DNA of 64,000 bases from Daucus carota subsp. sativus (taxonomy: Eukaryota > Streptophyta > Magnoliopsida > Apiales > Apiaceae), in the NCBI RefSeq assembly GCF_001625215.2, contig NC_030387.2, positions 186,001 to 250,000 on the forward strand, given 5' to 3'. Below are positions 37,530 through 49,490 of this stretch, piece by piece; the stretch's first letter is position 1, and each line of letters opens with the position of its first letter. The position numbers and the translations under genes are program-made. Under the pieces are notes generated by a model. The model saw only the letters and a program-made list of their open reading frames with translations, had not been told where the DNA came from and made no database searches.

Positions 37530-38202
37530 CTAGGTGACTAAATAGATAGGCAGAGAAGCTGTATTTGATCTCCGAGGATGCTGGTCCATGTTAAGTTCCC
37601 TGAGATTGATGTACGGTATAGTTTTATCTTTTGTCGTGAAATTTAGGCCTGAAGCTGAGCGGCTTCTGCTGGTCCTGTAAGGCGTCGCAGACTTGCTTCT
37701 GCTTTCTGTCGTGTACAATGGGCCTGATAAGGCGGCACGTACTTGGTAGACTCTGCTGCCAAGATCATGAAGCTCCTGATTGGTTTGGTGAACAGGCCAG
37801 TGTGTTATTTTAGCCCTGATGAAGCGGAATGCATTTTTCAGCCACCGTTTCGATCTGGAGGAGCTGCTGTGCTTCTTTTTGAATTGCTGAGCTGTTGGTG
37901 CTGCTACCCTTTCCTTCTTCTGCTTCCTTGCTTCTTCTAACACCTGGATGTTATTTCAAGACAAGTAGTTAAATTAGAGTGGAAAATAAAAGACCATGTA
38001 TGAAGGTTCTTGGAGCTCCTACTCAATGCCCGTACATACTCAGTGCCCAAGACTCGTGTGACACAGATTCGATCAACTAGGGCAACTAGTGGAGAGGAAG
38101 AACCTGGAAATAGTGGAACTGGGGGTTGAAGCCATAGTCAGTGAGGAGGTAGTGCTGGGGATGAGGCATTGGAAAGATTGGAGACATGTTAGAGTTGGAC
38201 AT
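37530..38202 (-). CDS. plant-specific basic protein of unknown function
   Basis: Exons 38202-38104 and 37943-37530 give 170 aa. The N-terminus is proline- and aromatic-rich (MSNSNMSPIFPMPHP ... YGFNPQFHYFQ). It is followed across the phase-0 intron by VLEEARKQKKER, a lysine/arginine/serine-rich middle with SKRWLKNAFRF, a segment with LSGPLYTTESRSKSATPYR, and the C-terminus LRELNM ... ASLPIYLVT. I recall an uncharacterised plant family with the same YFQVLEEAR start and PIYLVT end, including Arabidopsis members. No function is known to me. There is no signal peptide or membrane segment. The basic middle could suit a nuclear or membrane-peripheral protein, but that is a guess. The length and conserved ends suggest an intact gene. 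Confidence 0.8.
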
Positions 38203-38801
38203 TGTACTACTTTTTCCAGCAATTTAATGGATATTCTTGTATTTGGAGGAGAGATGCAGTGAGTACTGTATTCTGTAAACTGTTTGTGTTGGGGGCTTTA
38301 ACCAATAAGAAGGGACTGCTGGTCAAATTGGCAAGTGGACACCCACTTTATAAATTGTAACCATATTTGTTGGGTACATGTACCTTGATATATTCTTAAA
38401 TAATTTCGATAATATCTTAGTATATTTCAAACTTACAACTCCAACGTTATACATACAGGATGCAATGATGCATTCATGGCAACAAGGCAACTATACATAA
38501 CCATATGCTCCAGAGGCTCCACTGGAAGAAATCGGTGCAATTTAATGTAATAACAGAGTAAAATTCAATGCATAACTGAGTCATATTACTAAGAAGGTTG
38601 TACTTGTATTGTATACATACATAAATGTTGATACTGATGGCATGATTTCTTCTTACAAAAAAAAGTAAAGGAAAAGAAGCATTATAATGAAAGGAAAAAA
38701 AAACTATGGCTGGCTCTGCTACTTAAAGAGTTTAATGCAGGGCACTAGCTTCTCCTAGTCTGAGATATGAGATCATAAAGGAAAAAAATATGAGATGTCA
38801 A
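38203..38801. other. spacer between the unknown gene and CAP-H2
   Basis: Probably holds the promoter of the gene ending at 38202 and the CAP-H2 3' untranslated region. No repeat or RNA gene was recognised. Confidence 0.45.
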
Positions 38802-41800
38802 TTATTGAGGCTGAGATACTGACGGATCACGATTTTCTTCTCCCGAGTCGCCACTCTCGTCCTCCGACTCCCCATTTTTTGTTTCAGGCAAAGATCTCTT
38901 TTGTGATGATCCGAGCTGGGCGTCATGTCGTCTCTTTGCAGGCCTTAGAAGTTTGACAGAAAAGGGTTTCTCTGCTGTATAACATGTGGCCTCCTTCTCG
39001 GTAGTGGCTGACGTCTGCAGATCGACGTTGCCATTGTTCATCTGAAACGGTTTATGCACATACTTTGTTACTAAAGCATTTTGAGTAGAAGTTGAGAAAT
39101 AGTTAGCGGAAAAGTAGTCTAATGTAACAAAAAAAATACAATCATTATTTACCAGTTGCAGGATTGCAGAAAATGATCGAGCCACGTCATGCTTTTCCTG
39201 TCCCCTGACCACATCTGCGAAGGACATTGCACTTTCATTGTCGAACGACCTGGACAACGTATCTAACACCCTTTCGCCGTAGTCATCTACATCAAATGCA
39301 GGCCGTGTATCCTGCCAAGGAAAAGGTCAATGAATTACTGTTCAAATGACGAAATTGTCAATTATAAATTCATCAAGCTAGAATTATTTTATGTGTAAGA
39401 AGATTGGAAGGCATACATGCTCCTCCAGATCCTGCTCAATACTCTGCTTCCACGCTGATATGCGAGCATCTGAGTCAGTCTGCATCTCACTTAACCTCAT
39501 GTTTCCAAGAAGAGAATTCTAGAAGGAAGCAGAAATCGATAATAATTATGAAAAGCTCACTAGAGAAAAGTATAATCACAGGAGAGGAAATGGATTAAAT
39601 TTGATTTCAGTGTGACCTAGCAGCAAAAGCTTTTCGAAGCATATTTTACAAAAAAGAATCACCAATACGAACTATGAGCAGCTAAATGGCATGAACTGAA
39701 AACTGTTTACATGATTTAGTTTGAAAGTACTGAACGAAGTTTATCAAATTTTCACTTGAAAAAGAAAAGACAAGGTGTAAGCACCTTCAAAGACAAAATA
39801 ACATACTACACATACCAGGTGAGAGTGACAAAGATCTTCAGGGATTGGATTTTCGTGCTCATGAGCGTTAGCTTCATGATCACTGCCATCTTCATGCTGC
39901 ATGTCATACATAAGAATAAATCAAGGAGTTCCTAAATAACTCAGACTTGCTTCACAACATCACAAAATGCAAAAAAGAATGTTTACCATATTCGAAGGTA
40001 CAGGTATATCATCATTTATATATGCACCTTCTGCCATGTCAAAGATAGGAGGTTCAAACTCATTGTCCTCGCTGTTATAGCCTCCGACACTGTCTTCGTC
40101 ACCATCCTTAGATTTAGGATGTGCGTCAAACTTTTCTAGCCCTCCAAGAACAAGAGACTGTCGCAGCTGTAAGATATAACTTTATTACTACGGAGATTAA
40201 AGAAGAAAAAATTAGGCAACATACAAAATACTTAAATATTAACCTTTTCATAAAATGGAGGAGACTGAGGTTGCTGCTGGTCTTCTCTATCACGACGTAG
40301 TGCTTCCCATATTTGAGTAAGATCAGCACTAATGGGACCATCCAAGCTGGCTTCAGGAAAGTCTGTAGTTACGGAAACTTGTTTGCTAGAGTTTCCGATA
40401 TTCCATATGGAAGCTTCAACTGTTTATAAGCAATATGAAGTCAGGCATCTGAGGCACACGACAAAGAAAACAAGGATACTAACAGATGATGAATCAAGAA
40501 CAACAAGAAGATGTTCACCTTTCCTGAAAGGTTTGGCTTCCAAATTTCCCGGTTCATTGGGATTCAAAGGTTTCCATGGATCATCCTCATCGTCTGAATC
40601 ATCCATATGTCCAAGTGGACTTCTACCCTCTACTGCAAATTCATCATCGTCACTTTCGTGGATATTGCAGGGTGGAGAATGAGGATTGTTAAAGCCAAAG
40701 CCATGATCATCATAAGGAGATTGATGCAAGTTTACATTATGGCTTCTTCCAACTGATAAGTTGTGGGCAGATCCGCCAGACTGTTTTGTGGGTGCAGGAA
40801 AATTCTTGCATGATTCAAACGGCCAAGAGCTGCCCCTGTTACCTCCATCCTGCCCTTTATCGACTTCATCATCCCCTTTTAGATAGTCATCAACTGCCGC
40901 AGCATCACATGGATTTAGTAGAAGAAAATCTTTGTAGATATAACTCGTGGCTAGCTGAAACATCAAAAGAAAGAAGAGTTAACAAAATTCTAATGGTCTT
41001 GAGTTAATAAAAGCACCTTGATGGGAAAAGAGAGGAAATTACTACAACGTGTTCACATAATATTAATGCTTAAAACTAAGGTACCGTATATGATTCAAGA
41101 CTCCCGCCATCACCTGTGGCATCTAGGCCATCACCTTCAAAAACAAGAAGATCAGCAGGGGGCCTCACAAAAGAAACATCATCTCTGGTGGTTGTTTTAG
41201 GGAGGTTGCGATTGGGATCCACTGTGAAAGGAAAAAGTTATAACCATGCAATGACTGTAATTTGTAAATCTACCAAAATGATATAGAAAGGGACTTTTAC
41301 CTTCAATCTCATCTGGGACCCAAAAATCATCCACGCTACTGGAAGCAGCAGGCTCACCACCTACTTCTGGTTGCTCTGACACATTCTTTGGCTGCTCAGG
41401 CTGACTGCTCATTATTTGCATAACAGAAAATTGATTAATATAGAATTACTATTATTCATTTAAAAAGTGATAAACTATTATTTACAGAAGACATGGACTT
41501 TCCAAGATGAGCAAAAGTTAGCTTTCTACATGATAAACAAAACATTCGATCCTGCCATATACTTGTACAAGGCAATAATCTGTTTGTCCAATGTAAAATA
41601 CAGAAAAAAAAACACAAAGCAAACCACAACATTCTATCCTATCAAAGAAACAAAGCTAGCAAAAAAAAATAGATTCATAGATCGATGTTTCTGTCGGAAC
41701 TCCAAAGTTGAACTTTAAATAAATCAGAAAATATCACGTTACCATATCAAAATTATAAGGTAAGAAAAGGGTATTGTTTTAAATTTTTATCGACAGAAAA

Positions 41801-42675
41801 TATACCACAAGTAAGTTAATAGTCAGAGTAAAAACCAGGAAACACACAGAGATGACTTAAATATACACATAAAATGCAGAAGCAAACTAGAAATGAGAAT
41901 ACTAAGCAGGATAGACATTCACATAAAACAATGAGAGGAACAAGAATGTCGTGCAAACCAGTAAGAAATCCTAAAACGACAAACACACGCACACACATGT
42001 ACTGTATATAACAGTAATTAAGAACACAAAGCTTAATACACAAACACATGTGCACCAGCCCGCCCGCATAAATAACAGTAATCAAGAACACTAAAGCAGA
42101 ATAGACATTTAAAGACGACAATTTTAAAATCAAATCATATATCATTGCCGCGCTCACAACATCTATTTACGAGCACATCACACACACATAAGGTAATGAC
42201 ACATACCAACATAACAACAATCAAGAACATTCCATCAGAAAACACAACCATACAAGACAGAAAAAAATTCACAAAAATGATACCTTATCTGGGAAAAGAA
42301 CTCCACAGCCTGTCGGACCAATGAATGAAGATACTCCACCTTTCTGCTATAAACTTGAACAGAACCTTCCAGCAACAGTGCAGCTACATTTCCACGCAAA
42401 ACACACACAAAAAAACCCATAGAAATCATCATCATCATATATTAAAAACGAAAAATACATGCAGAATTGAAAAGTAAAAAAATTGAACCTTCAGTAAAAT
42501 CGATAGAGTGGCCATCATTACCAACTCCAGCAGAGTAAATTTTCAACAAATAAATTTCAAGATTCTTAGCTATATCAATGCCCCAATTCACTTCTAAGTC
42601 TCTATGCGGCTGAATCATATGAAATGACCCACCATTTTCATTACAGCTCTGTTCTTGATTACTATCTGATATCAT
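38802..42675 (-). CDS. CAP-H2: condensin II complex subunit H2 (CAP-H2, kleisin)
   Basis: Eleven exons: 42675-42489, 42383-42284, 41407-41301, 41221-41085, 40954-40519, 40419-40244, 40166-39987, 39896-39816, 39518-39417, 39311-39153, 39041-38802. They give 634 aa; the Arabidopsis protein is roughly 680. The N-terminal kleisin region reads [17 protein letters not shown], then [21 protein letters not shown], a block conserved in CAP-H2. Further on come [10 protein letters not shown], an acidic stretch [10 protein letters not shown] ... [15 protein letters not shown], and the C-terminal winged-helix-like part with [11 protein letters not shown] and [28 protein letters not shown]2 bridges SMC2/SMC4 and recruits the CAP-D3 and CAP-G2 repeat subunits, shaping chromosomes in the nucleus. 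The first exon joint (GAAG|GTTC) has a weak donor but restores the conserved TEAALLLEG reading. Confidence 0.93.
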
Positions 42676-42940
42676 GTTTTAATGGATCAAATTATGTGTG
42701 ATTTTTTTTTTTTTTTGTGATTTTGAGAAATGAGGCAGCTTTTGCGACAAACCCTAGTGTGGAATTCAGGAATGCAGGTGTGGTCAGAGTGCAGATTATG
42801 AGAATATATATATATATGCACACACATGTTTGTATGAAACCGCTTTTCTGTCCAGGTGGAGAATGATGAACTGGGCTCTGTTAGGCCCAATTCAGACACA
42901 AGTGTACTGTGTACTCGTAAGTTCTTGTCCAAAATATTTA

Positions 42941-43295
42941 GGCCCTGTTTGGGAATTAGCTGTTAGCGGTTAGCTGATAGCGGATTCATTAGCTGTTTTG
43001 ACTAGCGGATTTAATTAGCTGTTTTGACTAGCGGATTTAGATTAGCTGTTTTGTCTAAATCTGTTTGGTAGTTAGCTGTTTGAACTAACTGTTTGTATTT
43101 TTTTAGACACAATCACAAACCTCTAATCCAAAAAGCTCCTCCACTTAGCTTTTTGAAAATTAGCTTATTGAGCTCAAACCGCTATTACAATCCGCTAACA
43201 ACCAAACACCCAAATTAGATGATTCTTTTGGTCAAACCTCTAATTTAGCCCAAACCTCTAATTTTTGCTCAATCCTCTAACTCCCAAACAGGGCC
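42941..43295. mobile_element. Tourist/Harbinger-like MITE upstream of CAP-H2
   Basis: A 355-bp element with perfect ends GGCCCTGTTTGGGA and its inverse, flanked by TTA on both sides (42938-42940 and 43296-43298), the PIF/Harbinger signature. Inside are direct repeats of GCTGTTTTGACTAGCGGATT. It lies 266 bp upstream of the CAP-H2 start codon, so possibly in its promoter. Confidence 0.88.
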
Positions 43296-43448
43296 TTACT
43301 CTTGCAGTAAAACTTGCCTACTTGCGCCTTGATTGCAATTTACAAGATCATGAAATTTAGGAACTTTACCCACCCTACATTTTCTCAAGGATATATTTTG
43401 GACAAAGTTCCTAGTAAGATACCCAAGATTTAGTCGATATTTTATATA

Positions 43449-43641
43449 CGGTTTGGCTAGTGTGTGCCCATGGGCACATGCTAAGCGCGGAAATTTTTGT
43501 ATTTGGGAGATCTTGATTGGTGTGGTTGGTGTATTTGCAGGGGGGTCCATCATTATCATGAGATAGGAACCAATCAAAATGATCCAAGCACAAAATTTTC
43601 CGCGCTTAGCATGTGCCCATGGGCACACCATAGAAAAACCG
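43449..43641. mobile_element. MITE family 1, copy 3 (best preserved)
   Basis: A 193-bp element between exact TTTTATATA repeats (43440-43448 and 43642-43650). Ends are CGGTTTGGCTAGTGTG and the inverted CATAGAAAAACCG. Both arms contain the perfect 16-bp palindrome TGTGCCCATGGGCACA. The arms continue inward as GCTAAGCGCGGAAA and TTTCCGCGCTTAGC. Confidence 0.9.
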
Positions 43642-43651
43642 TTTTATATAA

Positions 43652-44556
43652 GGGAAATCTACAAAACTACCTACCTTTTCTTTTATTGTTTTCAAAAATA
43701 CTACCTTCCAGAATTATTTTTAAAAATATTTTTTCATAAAATTTTTTTTTCAAAAATACTGTTTGCAACTTTTGCAACCTCATTTGCAACTACAGGCGGC
43801 GCCAGCCGTGTTGCGACCTCTTTTGCAACTTCATATGCAGCTGAATTCCTGATTTCAAGTTCCAGTTTTCAAATGTCATTTTCGACCTCATTTTCGGAAT
43901 CGATATATATATCGATTCCGAAAATGAGGTCGAAAATGACATTTGAAAATTGGAACTTGAAATCAGGATTTGTAATTGCATATATGGTTGCATATGGTTG
44001 TATTCAGTTGCATATGGTTGTATTCAGTTGATTCTATTGTAATCTAATGGCCCCGCCAGGGGCACACCATACATCTGTTGTTACTTACAGTTTTCAGTTG
44101 CATTTAGTTGCAATTGAGGTTGCAAATGAAGTTGCAAAAGTTGCAACTGCAGTTGCAACCTCATTTGCAACTTTTGCAACCTCATTTACAACTATATATA
44201 GTTTTCGGTTGCATTTAGTTGCAACTGAGGTTGCAAATGAAGTTGCAACTGCAGTTGCAACTTCATTTGCAACCTCATTTGCAACTTTTGCAACTTACAG
44301 TTTTCAGTTGAACTAGTTGCAACAGTTGCAACTTTCCATTTTTATTTGCAACTTTTGCAACCTCATTTGCAACTTTTGCAACCTCATTTGCAACTTTTAC
44401 GGATGCGCCGCCCAAGGTTGCAAATGAGGTTGCAGAAGTTGCAAATCGTATTTTTGAAAAAAAAATTTTATGAAAAGGTATTTTTAAAAACAAAGAAAAA
44501 GATGGTAGTATTTTTAAAAAAATAATTTTACAGATGGGTATTTTTAAAAAGATCCC
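43652..44556. mobile_element. non-autonomous Mutator-like element with GCAACTTTTGCAA repeats (905 bp)
   Basis: Flanked by exact 9-bp repeats TTTATATAA (43643-43651 and 44557-44565). Terminal regions are inverted and similar (GGGAAATCTACAAAACTACC against GGGATCTTTTTAAAAATACC on the other strand), followed by repeated AAAATACTACC-like motifs. The interior is built from many copies of TTGCAACCTCATTTGCAAC in both orientations, a palindrome at 43849-43968, and inverted GGCGGCG/CGCCGCC-type patches. Open frames here are by-products of the repeats. No transposase is visible. Confidence 0.85.
43849..43968. repeat. 120-bp near-perfect palindrome inside the Mutator-like element
   Basis: Two 60-base arms with one mismatch meet at CGATATATATATCG (43902-43915) with no spacer. 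The sequence would extrude or fold as a long hairpin in DNA or RNA. Confidence 0.92.
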
Positions 44557-45024
44557 TTTATATAATTCCGTCAAAATCAGTTTTTAATGGTCAACATTCC
44601 TAGATGGTCTCACCAAATAAAAAATATATAAAATAAATAAAATTATAACTAATGGTAATAATTGGAAAAAAAATTCAGTAATCAATTATACTTAACATAA
44701 TATTCAGTAAAATAAATTAAGTAAATTTAATTTGTTTTTTCATTATATTTTGTAAAATAGATGTGTTTTATATTTATTTTCCTAATAATCTCTTACTACA
44801 TGTATTAATATTTATTTGATATATCATATTATATTATTTGCTAGTCAAATACTCTACTTATAGAGAAAAAAGAAATTATTATCCCGGTTGATATATGATT
44901 AGTATCCTCGTTGATATTTACGAGTACCTCAGCCGGCACAGAGCAACTCACAACTTTTAAAACATTATTTATATCGAAGTATAAAATGTTATGTCAAATG
45001 TTACAAGCATAAAACAATTATAAC
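44557..45024. other. AT-rich intergenic stretch
   Basis: Apart from the 9-bp target duplication at its left edge, I see only AT-rich sequence without a gene. Confidence 0.4.
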
Positions 45025-45451
45025 TAAAGATGCACAAAAAATCCGAATCCAAAAAGCCCGTCTGATCTGATTCTAAAAGATTTAAAAACAATATCAATTC
45101 AAAAAAATTGCATCCAGATCCGATTCGGCCCGCAGGACTAAATGGACCCCATATTTAAGAAATACCCGGCCCGAATCTAAGAAAATCAGGATTTATTGTG
45201 CTTCAGACGAAACTCAAAATCGCGGTTTGATCTAGATAAAAGCCGGATTCAATCAGGATAAAAGCCTGACCCGATCCGGAGAAAACCTAGATTTAATCTG
45301 GCCTAATCCGATCTGTAACCTAAATAGATCCCGTTATTTTCAACCCGTCCCCATTTTTGAAAAAGTCTCGGTACAATTTGATTTCGAAAACATCATATTT
45401 TTTATAGAATTCAGCCTGAATTCGGCTCGATCTATATTTTGTGCATCTTTA
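45025..45451. mobile_element. hAT-like MITE with TAAAGATGCACAAAA ends
   Basis: A 427-bp segment begins TAAAGATGCACAAAA and ends with its inverse TTTTGTGCATCTTTA. The flanking 8-mers ATTATAAC and ATTACAAA agree at six positions. The interior repeats GATCCGG/CCCGATCTG-like motifs in both directions. The end sequence suits hAT, but the target duplication is imperfect. Confidence 0.65.
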
Positions 45452-45516
45452 ATTACAAACACTTTAAAATATTAACATATATCGCAAATAAATGGGAAAT
45501 GAATTCATACCTTCAT

Positions 45517-45716
45517 CGAAATTTATTGACTCATCATTTCCGGTGATGATATCTGCACGACATTCATAAAAACAAAATTATCTCAAATCTAATATAATTT
45601 CATAATTATAAATATGTGAAAGATTTATTCTTTTTATAAAAATAAATCGACTATCATCTATATTCTCACCATTGCTGAAACAAATTTCTGAAGAAGAAGT
45701 TGCATCCTCCAACTTC
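45517..45716 (-). pseudogene. two small exon-like pieces, possibly a CAP-H2-like fragment
   Basis: On the minus strand, 45716-45668 reads MKLEDATSSSEICFSN and ends in a donor AATG|GTGAGA. After a short intron with acceptor GTGCAG, 45554-45517 reads DIITGNDESINFDE and ends GAAG|GTATG, in phase with the first piece. The second piece resembles the end of CAP-H2 exon 1 ([13 protein letters not shown]) in sequence, in the GAAG|GT border and in phase. It lies about 3 kb upstream of CAP-H2 on the same strand. It could be the remnant of a partial duplication or the start of an unrelated gene cut off by transposons. The match is short. Confidence 0.35.
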
Positions 45717-45949
45717 ATTTGAAATAAAATTGTGTTTCACGTGAATGAATTTCGAAAAAGTCACAAAATTTCGAGAAAGTCACAGGAATCTCAACTTATT
45801 ACCTCAATAATTCTCATATAAAATTATCGACGTACATAAGAAAAGATATACAACGAAAAAAGAGACTCAAGAAAATTTTTATAAGAGGAGGTTTGGAAAT
45901 TTTTCACGAAAAGCCCCGATTGTGTTACAGATTTTATAGGAGAAAACCG

Positions 45950-46069
45950 AAGTTTCTAGAGAATATCAAGTGGGCTATTAATTAAAAATTTATAAAAGAA
46001 TTTGGTCCGAAGTTTCTGCAGATTACCAAGTGGGCTATTAATTGAAAATTTATAAAAGAATTTGGTCCA
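45950..46069. repeat. 60-bp tandem duplication
   Basis: Two adjacent 60-bp units starting AAGTTTCT and ending GAATTTGGTCC, with a handful of differences. Confidence 0.85.
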
Positions 46070-47485
46070 GCCCAACTACAAATTAGGGGAAAATACATAT
46101 ATATATTAATAATATCTAGATAAATAAATGATAATTAAATTGACAAATTCTTAGGGACGCAAATTTTACAAGACATGATGGGTATTAAGATGTTTGATAT
46201 TAGGCATTTTCAAAATATTTGTCCAAAAATGTTTAAATATCTCTAATATATTGTAATAAATTATAATTATAATTATATAATAGTTGCATGACCCTAATCT
46301 TAATTTATTTTATTTTGCATTTGAAAATTAATTTAAAATATTATGGATATTTATTTTATTATTATTTGGACCCGCTTGGTACTCTAAGAAAATTATATTA
46401 TGGATTGTACTAATTTTCATTACTTTTTTCAAGTTGAGAGTAAAAAAAAAAAATTAAAGTAAAGAGAATAAAAACAATAACTAGAATTTATATTGTAATA
46501 ATGTCCTTGATACTTTGTTCTTCTATATGAAGATTTTTTTTTTCACGATTACTTTCTTTAGCAGCTCTATTTCTCCTCTTACTAAATACTTTTTCGATAT
46601 ATTCATTGATTCTAAGACTCTTCAAATTGTGTATCGGTCATTTAAGTTTCAATGTGAGAAACATATATAGAAACTTTAAAGATTAGTCCGTTACCTCTCA
46701 TGTTGACCTCTCATAAGTCATAATTCAAAATTACCCAAACAAATCATAAGTTATAAGCTCACCCAAATGAGTTATAGATTTGATTTGTTTTTCTCGATCG
46801 GCATCATTGGAGCTTTCAGTTTATCTTATTCTTCGATTCAAGTGGAGTTTATCGAATTCGAGAGTTACCTCTATGTTGTGATTTCGACTATTTGATCTAA
46901 TATTTTTTGATTTTCATTAGTTTTGGGTTTGCTATTATTAGTTTTGATTTTTATTTTTAGGTTGTTTTCTCTTTTTGGTGAGAGGTTTGTTTTCGCTTCA
47001 TTATAAATGGGGGTCTTGATTTGGTGATGAAATTTTGTCGATAGTTCAAATGATACCTCCATCAGGACACAATGATGAAGAGGGTACTAGTAATTCAATT
47101 AGAATGCATGAAATAGATACTTGTATTTATATATACATTATCTTCCAAATATCATTTAACCATCTTTTCATGGGAATCGCCGATTATAATTTACAGTTTG
47201 TTCGACTCAATACCAAATACATTTTTATTATTAGCTTTGTTTGAGAAAAACAACTTACTATACTCGAGCTTATCAACTAAGGCTACAACAATGATCCCTA
47301 GGTAACTCAATGCCAGAAACTGCTAAATCTAAATTACTTACGAAACTAGTGTCAAAAAAAATTGTACATTTCTATCAGGATGTTATTGGATCAACATGCA
47401 TCATCCGATCCTTTATTTGAACCTACAAAAACTATACGAAACCTTGGCATATACAGCTACTCGATCTGTTATGTACAAAATATTT
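46070..47485. other. AT-rich intergenic region downstream of the pectinesterase gene
   Basis: No supported exon or RNA gene. The part next to 47485 should include the pectinesterase 3' untranslated region. Short open frames around 46870-47240 look random. Confidence 0.4.
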
Positions 47486-49490
47486 TTACACCTTCATCAT
47501 TGCAGGATCATAAGGAACATCACTAGTTTTAACCCATGTGTCACCTTGAATAAATTTACTTGCAGTAAAGGTCTCAGCATCTTGATCTTTGATAGCTTGT
47601 ATACCCTTCCACTTGACTCGTTGAGATGTGTCTGATCCTGGTCCTCTGTTCTGAAACTCCGCGTAGAAACATGTGTCCTGTCCGAAATTCCCAGTCCAAG
47701 GTGACCATCCTTCAGGGACTATGTTTTTATCGATGAATGACTGCATAATAATTGTTCTTGAAAATTCTTTCCAAGGCCTTCCTAGGTACTGCTTCGGTGC
47801 AGGGTTCATCGACATCACGTCTGGCTCCGCGGAAATAGTGCAGTTTTGGAGAATGATGCCACCAGTGCCACGCTTCTCTTTGCGGCCTTGGGCTGTTACC
47901 ATGCAGCCCTGATTGTCCATTGGCTTTCTCACCTTCATTGTGCAGCTCTGGAAAACTGCGGCTGCGTCGCCAAAGATGAAGTCGATTGTGCCTGTGATTG
48001 TGCATTCGCGGTAGAATTGACGGTAGGTGTGTGTGTAGAGTGTGTCTTGGTAACCGTCTAGTTGACATCTGTAGAAGATGGTTCTATCGGCTGATACACG
48101 AAGTGCCACTGCTTGGTGCTTGTTGGCTCCTGCTGAGTTCTCGAATCCGATGTCCTTGGCTATGAATCCGTCACCATTCACGGCTGCATGTATGTTACAA
48201 TTCAGAATAATCAGTGACCAATATGTGAAACAATGCGTGCATTCCTGCCACTCTTTCAAGATTCCTATGTGAAACTAATTTCTATGACTCATAACCTACT
48301 CCCTCCGTCCCCCGAGTAGTATACATGGGACGGGGATGCAGCACGTATTTTAATGCTTCTGTAAAGTATAATTCTGTGACTTATTTTTAAGATTTTTTAC
48401 AAAACTATATTTTAAAAGAGCATTAAAATATGCATCGAGCGGTGTAAAAAAAATGTATAAAATTGAATGAGACAGATGGAGTAAAACAAACGGGGAAGTA
48501 AAACAAGTCTTTACCAACGGTTGCAGTTTTGTAGGTATTGACTCCGTCAATGAAGTTCTTGTTCCCGGTGATCTTGGTTTGGGTGGCGCCCTCACCTATG
48601 AAGACGACATTGTCTACATGCCTCGGGACATCGACATACTCTTTATAAACACCAGCCTTAATTTGAATGATAAAGGGAGCTGTGTTCTTCAGAGGGACTG
48701 TTTTGAGGGCTTCATTGACAGTCTTGAACTGGCCTGACCCGTCCTGTGCAACGACAGCATTAGGCTTAGGATTCGCCTGAAGCAGTCTCCTCTGAGGATG
48801 ATCAACCCAGTCAGGATACTCCGTGGAAAGCAATCTCCTCTCTTTGTGAGTCAGTCCCGGGATGTCCAACTGAGAAATCATTGATGTCGCCTCAGAAACC
48901 ATGGCTAGTGCATTGCTAGAAATCTCAGAAGAGGTTTTCAAAAGTTTCTTCATCTTTTCGCCTGCATCTCCTGAAGTGTTCTGGAACGCGTCTATACAAG
49001 ATTCTTGATAAGTTCCCACTCCAGTAAGCCATGTTTTCAAGTCAGCAATATAGGCATCCATCTTGGCCACTTCGAACTTAGATACTTTATCAAAAGATCT
49101 ATGCAGATCATCAATGGCAGTTTCTAAAAGATCTTTACAGAGGCCATAAGCATCTGAAGTACGTGGATCTTTCTCAGCATTTTTGAGGGTTGCAGAGTTG
49201 TCAATCACCTCCTTGAGGTGCTTCACACCCGTCTCAAAACCAACTTTCATGAGTTCTTTAGGGTCTGTTGAGTTGGCACCAGAAAGACTCTCTGCACAAG
49301 TTTCTTTGTAATCACAAGGTTGACACATGGCCTTAACAGATTTGCTGGCAGTCGCAATTCCACCACCTCCGCCACCTCCACCACCACCTCCGTCACCGCC
49401 ACCTTTATTTACACTGACTGCCACTGCCACTACCACTGCCACCAGGACAATAGAAGACAAGGCGATCACAGTGATTTTATTCGCTCCCAT
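47486..49490 (-). CDS. pectin methylesterase with N-terminal inhibitor domain (type I PME)
   Basis: Exons 49490-48515 and 48183-47486 give 557 aa. Order: a hydrophobic signal-anchor (about 6-27), a glycine run (30-44), a PMEI-like pro-region (about 55-210) with conserved cysteines, two dibasic processing motifs RRLL (218-221 and 234-237), then the pectinesterase beta-helix (from about 242). Catalytic residues are visible: Gln349, Gln371 and Asp372 in GYQDTLY, Asp393 in GTIDFIFGDA, and Arg461 in YLGRPW. The enzyme removes methyl esters from cell-wall homogalacturonan after subtilase cleavage releases it from the pro-region in the Golgi. The single intron at this position is usual for the type I group. 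It contains a Stowaway MITE. The start ATG lies 470 bp downstream of the IBR3 stop codon, in the same orientation. Confidence 0.95.
48299..48481. mobile_element. Stowaway MITE in the pectinesterase intron
   Basis: A 183-bp element beginning CTCCCTCCGTCCC and ending GAGACAGATGGAG, with TA on both sides. It fills over half of the 331-bp intron. Confidence 0.85.

Noticed and set aside
43780-44440. Array-like repeats of GCAACTTTTGCAACCTCATT that could suggest a CRISPR or satellite array
   Set aside because: Units are in both orientations without regular spacers and lie within an element bounded by inverted ends and a 9-bp target duplication in a plant genome.
43579-44574. Open frames of 99-150 codons on both strands
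   Set aside because: They are translations of the internal repeats of the Mutator-like element; the protein is low-complexity (ATSFATF-type) with no domain.
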